Part shown: positions 13,164-16,915 of the stretch, piece after piece | How positions within the stretch are numbered: the first letter of the stretch is position 1 | Layout: every line of letters starts with the position of its first letter | Assembly (NCBI GenBank): GCA_002351725.1 | Contig: DEHD01000008.1 | Coordinates: 1-16,915, forward strand | Source of the DNA: Prevotella sp. UBA2809 | GTDB lineage: Bacteria > Bacteroidota > Bacteroidia > Bacteroidales > Bacteroidaceae | Length of the DNA: 16,915 nucleotides | Direction: 5' to 3' | Position numbers and translations under genes: made by a program | The notes under the pieces: generated by a model | Database searches by the model: none | Seen by the model: the letters and a program-made list of their open reading frames with translations, nothing else | What the model was told of the DNA's origin: nothing

Positions 13164-14441
13164 ATGAACAGAATAATAATATTTTTTATATCACTTCTAC
13201 TTTTTACAGCGTGTGATAAGAACGAAGATCCATCGCCTGCACCAGAGCCAACTCAAGCTGAGCGCACGGTACTGATATACATGTCGGGAGAAAATAACCT
13301 CACTCAGGATTATCAGTATCCAGGCGAATCATTCTTAGCAGATGACCTTGAGGAGATTATTGAGGGATCGTATAAGGTAAACAGCAAACAGCACCTGATT
13401 TGCTTCGTTGACAGTGTCGGCACGAATAACAAGCCTTACATAATCGAAGTTTCTAACGGCAAGACAAAGGAGGTGTATCGTTACGAAAGTGATTTCTATG
13501 CAAGCGACCCAACAAAATTCCGCGAGGTACTTCAGTATACGATCGACAAATATCCCGCCAAGGAATACGGATTGGTATTGTGGGGTCATGCCAGCGGTTG
13601 GATTGTTCATAACGACACCGTACCTAGCGTATTAAAGACTCGCGAGGCTACTCGCGGCTATGGGAAAGACGAAGGTTGGGATACCAACGTTAGTAGCAAA
13701 TGGATGAACATTACGCAGATGGCACAAGCATTGGAAACCATACCGAAGCTGAAGTTCATATTTGCAGACTGTTGCAATTTTATGTGCGTTGAGGTTGGCT
13801 ACGAGTTGCGAAACTGTGCAGAATATCTAATAGGCTCTCCTGCTGAGATTCCAGGCGAAGGGGCACCATATCATTTAATGATTGAAAAACTGTTCTCTAC
13901 CTCGCCAACATTCTATAAAGACATCTGCAATTGTTACTACGATTACTTTTTAGATGCATATACACAACCAGATTATAGTGATTGGAACCTTGAGGGCTAC
14001 AGCGTGCCTTTGAGCGTATTCCGTCTAGACCAGATGGATAATCTTGCTGATGCCACCAAGCAATTGATGCAGAAGTTCATGCCCAAGTATCCAGAGCAGC
14101 TTGATCTGACAAACTTACCATACTACTTATATAATGACCGCAGGGTGATATACGATGTAAAAACAGTATTCAAAAAATATGCTTCTGAGTCTGACTATAA
14201 TAAGTGGCTGGATGTGTTTAATACAGCTGTTCCTTATCAGGCAGTTTCGCAAAGATGGATGTCAATATTTGATACTATCAGAAATGATTTCTATACATTC
14301 CCACAAGATACTGAATCATGGGGGACGGTAAGTATGTTCTTTCCACAGACTTACTACAACAGTTGCTATTTTGACTATAACAACCGTATCCGCAAGTTAC
14401 AATGGTACAACGCTGTTGACTGGGCATCGTATGGATGGTAA
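13164..14441 (+). CDS. Clostripain-family (C11) cysteine peptidase lipoprotein
   Basis: This 425-residue protein has a lipoprotein signal (LLLFTAC, Cys17) and a Pro/Glu-rich spacer (21-33). A caspase-like C11 domain starts at RTVLIYMSGENNLTQ (34-48). The catalytic His is H142 in LVLWGHASGW, and the catalytic Cys is most likely C204 in IFADCCNFMCVE (199-210). Members cut after basic residues in other species; specificity here is not readable. The protein should be on the cell surface or in the periplasm. It is divergent from the GH25 gene and ends 10 bases from the convergent gldE-like gene with no terminator between. The start at 13164 fits the signal peptide and promoter. Confidence 0.87.
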   Translation: MNRIIIFFISLLLFTACDKNEDPSPAPEPTQAERTVLIYMSGENNLTQDYQYPGESFLADDLEEIIEGSYKVNSKQHLICFVDSVGTNNKPYIIEVSNGKTKEVYRYESDFYASDPTKFREVLQYTIDKYPAKEYGLVLWGHASGWIVHNDTVPSVLKTREATRGYGKDEGWDTNVSSKWMNITQMAQALETIPKLKFIFADCCNFMCVEVGYELRNCAEYLIGSPAEIPGEGAPYHLMIEKLFSTSPTFYKDICNCYYDYFLDAYTQPDYSDWNLEGYSVPLSVFRLDQMDNLADATKQLMQKFMPKYPEQLDLTNLPYYLYNDRRVIYDVKTVFKKYASESDYNKWLDVFNTAVPYQAVSQRWMSIFDTIRNDFYTFPQDTESWGTVSMFFPQTYYNSCYFDYNNRIRKLQWYNAVDWASYGW

Positions 14442-14451
14442 GGTAATTTGA

Positions 14452-15759
14452 TTATTGATGAATAATAACCTTTATCTTTGAAATACGATGACCGTCTAAC
14501 TCGGTAACTTCGAAGGTAAAGTTCTTGTAGTCAAGACGTTCGTGAAGCTCTGGGAAGTCGCCCTTAATCTCAAGTAACAAACCTGCAAGAGAGTCGGCAT
14601 CGCCCTCTACATCTTCAAATGTCTCATCATCAATATCAAGAATCTTATAGAAATCGCTTAACAACGTCTTACCCTCAAACACATATGTGTTTGCGTTTAT
14701 ACGAGTATAGGTTTTCTCCTCTTCGTCGTACTCATCATTAATCTCACCAACAATCTCCTCAAGGATATCCTCAAGAGTAACAATACCACTTGTACCACCA
14801 AACTCATCTACCACAATGGCAATATGAACTTTATTGGCCTGGAACTCACGAAGCAAATCATCGATTTTCTTTGTTTCAGGCACAAAATATGGTGGACGTA
14901 TAAGTGACTGCCAACGAAAAGTTGCTGGCTTGGAAATATGCGGGAGCAAATCCTTAATATAAAGGATTCCACGAATATTGTCGATAGTATTCTGATAAAC
15001 AGGTATACGCGAATAGTTATTCTCTACAATACACTTAAGTACCTCAGGAAATGGTAGAGAGAAATCAAGATCAACTACATCCTGGCGTGATGTCATAACC
15101 TCCTTTGCAGTCTCATCACCAAAACGTACAATACCCTCAAGCATGTTTTTCTCATCCTTAAGATCGTCCTCATCAGTAAGTTCCAAAGCCTGCTCTAAGT
15201 CGTCAACAGAAAGTGCACGATTCTCCTTCTGAACGACTTTCTCTGCAATAATACCCGAACGTATAAGAAGAGAAGACAAAGGCCAGAATATGCGACGCAA
15301 CACCATAATACTACCTACCGCACGGCGACAAAAAGAAAGGGCATGCTGACCAGCATAAACCTTTGGCATTATCTCGCCAAAAAGCAGCAGCAAAAAAGTA
15401 AGTAAAACAGTGATAACAAGAAACTGAAGCCAATAAGCACCACCAAAATCAATTACATGTGCAAAGAAATAGTTGCACAACATAATAATTGTAACATTTA
15501 CCAGATTATTTGTAATGAGTATGGTAGCAAGTGTGCGCTCAGAATCGTCACGAAGCTGCTGTATCTTACTATCTGAATCATTCTTATTCTCATCAAGCTC
15601 ACTTAAGTCTGTTGGAGATAGCGAGAAGAACGCAATCTCAGAACCTGATGCGAAACCCGAGAAAACAAGCAGAATACCTGCTATTATAATAGCAATCAAG
15701 GCGCCTAAATCAGGCACCATGATTGTAACGTCACTCAGTAGTGGTTGAAGATAATCCAT
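14452..15759 (-). CDS. gldE: GldE/CorC-type membrane protein (DUF21-CBS-CorC)
   Basis: This 435-residue protein has an N-terminal DUF21/CNNM membrane domain (about 15-180, with SGFASGSEIAFFSLSP and FGEIMPKVYAGQ), a CBS pair (about 215-340, with VMTSRQDVVDLD and VVDEFGGTSGIVTLEDILEE) and a C-terminal CorC/HlyC domain (about 350-433). This is the layout of Mg2+/Co2+ efflux-type proteins. In Bacteroidetes the copy next to ssb is named GldE after the gliding genes, although Bacteroidales generally do not glide, so metal-ion or envelope roles are more likely. The ATG at 15759 lies inside the ssb gene (29-base overlap). Another ATG, at 15720, would cut the first 13 residues. Confidence 0.85.
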   Translation of the reverse strand: MDYLQPLLSDVTIMVPDLGALIAIIIAGILLVFSGFASGSEIAFFSLSPTDLSELDENKNDSDSKIQQLRDDSERTLATILITNNLVNVTIIMLCNYFFAHVIDFGGAYWLQFLVITVLLTFLLLLFGEIMPKVYAGQHALSFCRRAVGSIMVLRRIFWPLSSLLIRSGIIAEKVVQKENRALSVDDLEQALELTDEDDLKDEKNMLEGIVRFGDETAKEVMTSRQDVVDLDFSLPFPEVLKCIVENNYSRIPVYQNTIDNIRGILYIKDLLPHISKPATFRWQSLIRPPYFVPETKKIDDLLREFQANKVHIAIVVDEFGGTSGIVTLEDILEEIVGEINDEYDEEEKTYTRINANTYVFEGKTLLSDFYKILDIDDETFEDVEGDADSLAGLLLEIKGDFPELHERLDYKNFTFEVTELDGHRISKIKVIIHQ

Positions 15760-16093
15760 TTTCTGATTTTGGTGAAAGCATTTCCATATTATCTGCCCAG
15801 ATTTCTGTGGCATATCTACGCTGGCCCTGCTTGTCATCGTAGGTGGTATAACGGATACGACCCTCGATGTATAACTTATCGCCTTTATGTACGTATTTCT
15901 CTACAATCTCGGCTAATCTACGCCACAGAATAACATTATGCCAATCGGTGTGATCGGGTACCTGGGTACCGTTTTGTAACGTATAACCACGTTCGGTAGT
16001 GGCCAGACGGATTCGAGCTACAGCTACACCCTGATCTACATATTTTACTTCAGGATCCTGACCAACATTTCCAATAAGCATTACTTTATTCAT
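15731..16093 (-). CDS. ssb: Single-stranded DNA-binding protein with a short tail
   Basis: This 120-residue OB-fold protein covers residues 1-107 with the typical SSB pattern: MNKVMLIGNVGQDPEVKY, RLATTERGYT, DWHNVILWRRLAEIVEKYVH, GDKLYIEGRIRYTTYDD and EIWADNMEML. It coats single-stranded DNA in replication and repair. The usual long Gln/Pro-rich linker and acidic D-D-x-P-F tip are missing. The protein stops about 13 residues after the OB fold with SENGLSSTTTE. The stop lies inside the overlapping gldE start, 33 bases of leader separate it from the upstream gene, and the ATG at 16093 is clear. Confidence 0.92.
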   Translation of the reverse strand: MNKVMLIGNVGQDPEVKYVDQGVAVARIRLATTERGYTLQNGTQVPDHTDWHNVILWRRLAEIVEKYVHKGDKLYIEGRIRYTTYDDKQGQRRYATEIWADNMEMLSPKSENGLSSTTTE

Positions 16094-16124
16094 AATTGTT
16101 GCAGATAATTAAAGAATTAAACTA

Positions 16125-16664
16125 CTATTTACACTTACCAAGGTAGCGGAACTTAAAGTTCTTACCCTTAGGTGAAGGGAACTGACTACGATCATCTACA
16201 CGTTCACGAAGATAATCAATCATACGTTCGTAACACTCTAATCCAGAAATAGCCTTAAGACGGGCTACAAACTGTGTATCACGATATTGGAACTTACCTG
16301 TACCAGGTATGAGCAGTACACGCTTAAAATCAACTATACCCTCATACCAACCATCTTTAATCTCGTTGAGACGAAGAAGAGCTGGTGTTGTTTTAACAGG
16401 AGCAGCATCCTGATTATCATGAACAGCTTTTTTATCCTTGAAATCCTGAAGTGTATTAGCTTCAGTTTTGATAATTATAAAGTAAACATGAGGATGTACC
16501 TTATAACGCTTGGGATAAAATATATCGCTTGAAGCATACTCACGAATATCTGCTTCGAGCATTGGAGTCATTTCTATATCGTCAATAGTACACAAAAAAT
16601 CAATAGCCTCCTCAACAGAAGACACTAATATCTCTTTATCAAAATATCTTAAGTATAAATTCAT
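16125..16664 (-). CDS. Hypothetical protein upstream of ssb
   Basis: This 179-residue soluble protein has no signal or membrane segment, and I do not recognise it. The N-terminal half (1-75) is acidic with a predicted alpha/beta pattern (EEAIDFLCTIDDIEMTPMLE, then a KVHPHVYFIIIKTE strand). A polar linker follows (76-95), then a basic C-terminal half ending PKGKNFKFRYLGKCK. Two stop codons in a row (TAGTAG) end it. It is followed by ssb 31 bases on and preceded by two tRNA genes on the same strand. No good TAnnTTTG box was found in front of it, so it may be read from the tRNA promoter. Its conservation next to ssb would be the best clue to its role. Confidence 0.6.
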   Translation of the reverse strand: MNLYLRYFDKEILVSSVEEAIDFLCTIDDIEMTPMLEADIREYASSDIFYPKRYKVHPHVYFIIIKTEANTLQDFKDKKAVHDNQDAAPVKTTPALLRLNEIKDGWYEGIVDFKRVLLIPGTGKFQYRDTQFVARLKAISGLECYERMIDYLRERVDDRSQFPSPKGKNFKFRYLGKCK

Positions 16665-16707
16665 TGTTTATGTTTTCTGAAAAAGATGTGGTTTCCTTAA
16701 TAAAAAG

Positions 16708-16780
16708 AGCGGAAAACGGGACTCGGACCCGCGACCCCAACCTTGGCAAGGTTGTGCTCTACCAACTGAGCTATTTCCGC
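16708..16780 (-). tRNA. tRNA-Gly(GCC)
   Basis: A complete 73-base cloverleaf: acceptor GCGGAAA/TTTCCGC with discriminator T, D arm GCTC/GAGC, anticodon stem CAACC/GGTTG with loop TTGCCAA (anticodon GCC), and T arm GCGGG/CCCGT around TCCGAGT. CCA is not encoded. A T5 run follows the 3' end. Confidence 0.95.
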
Positions 16781-16795
16781 AAAATTCAAAAAAAA

Positions 16796-16882
16796 TGGTG
16801 AAGAGGAGGAGACTCGAACTCCCACGTCGCAATTGACACTACCCCCTCAAAGTAGCGCGTCTACCAATTCCGCCACCTCTCC
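16796..16882 (-). tRNA. tRNA-Leu(GAG)
   Basis: An 87-base class II tRNA: acceptor GGAGAGG/CCTCTTC with A discriminator and an encoded CCA, anticodon stem CTACT/GGTAG with loop TTGAGGG (anticodon GAG), a long variable arm, and T arm GGGAG/CTCCT around TTCGAGT. It lies 15 bases upstream of tRNA-Gly on the same strand, so they are probably one transcript. Confidence 0.93.
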
Positions 16883-16915
16883 AACATACGTCGAATAAAA
16901 AAGAGTGCCCAGAAC

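Noticed and set aside
14442..14451. Missing terminator between the convergent peptidase and gldE genes
   Set aside because: The ten-base gap cannot hold a hairpin. Termination within the neighbouring gene or by Rho is ordinary, so this is not reported as a finding.
16708..16882. Only one of the two tRNAs encodes CCA
   Set aside because: Mixed encoding of CCA is common in bacteria that have a CCA-adding enzyme, so it is not a special signal.
16883..16915. Possible 3' end of another tRNA upstream of tRNA-Leu on the minus strand
   Set aside because: GGGCACTCTTTTTT resembles the tail after tRNA-Gly (CCGCTCTTTTT), but no T arm or acceptor partner is visible before the window ends.

Overview
The window looks like a chromosomal segment of a Bacteroidales bacterium, most likely Prevotella/Segatella or a close relative. 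Four points support this: repeated Bacteroidetes-type promoters (TAnnTTTG at -7, TTTG about 20 bases upstream); start regions that mostly lack a Shine-Dalgarno sequence; a histone-like gene followed by the 33-residue 'smalltalk' protein; and an ssb-gldE gene pair. Short low-complexity interspersed repeats also fit this group. No reading frame looks broken, and no insertion sequence, phage block or CRISPR array was found.

Layout. (1) 1-990 (+): an HU-related DNA-binding protein with its promoter, a strongly structured spacer, the smalltalk micro-protein and a terminator. (2) 5517-1021 (-): a three-gene signalling operon with overlapping genes. It encodes a 1071-residue lipoprotein/TPR sensor kinase that carries two kinase-like cores, a receiver/HTH response regulator, and a small multi-pass membrane protein. 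(3) 5530-12183: a divergent sugar-acid locus. On the minus strand lie kdgK (2-keto-3-deoxygluconate kinase) and eda (KDPG aldolase). On the plus strand lie a LacI-type regulator, uxaA (altronate dehydratase), an NhaC-type antiporter and a protein resembling a nucleotidyltransferase without its catalytic core. UxaA makes 2-keto-3-deoxygluconate, KdgK phosphorylates it and Eda splits it to pyruvate and glyceraldehyde-3-phosphate. This is the lower hexuronate (galacturonate/pectin) pathway. uxaB and uxaC are not in the window.

(4) 12148-14441: a GH25 lysozyme-like exported protein (-) and a clostripain-family (C11) lipoprotein peptidase (+), divergent from a 98-base spacer. The GH25 gene overlaps the end of the sugar-acid operon tail to tail. 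(5) 16882-14452 (-): tRNA-Leu(GAG), tRNA-Gly(GCC), an unrecognised 179-residue protein, ssb and a gldE/CorC-type membrane protein.

The points most worth a second look are the double kinase core in the sensor, an inverted interspersed repeat read in frame as that sensor's central linker and membrane segment, the apparently core-less nucleotidyltransferase relative in the uronate operon, an SSB without the usual acidic tip, and the structured RNA between the HU-like and smalltalk genes.
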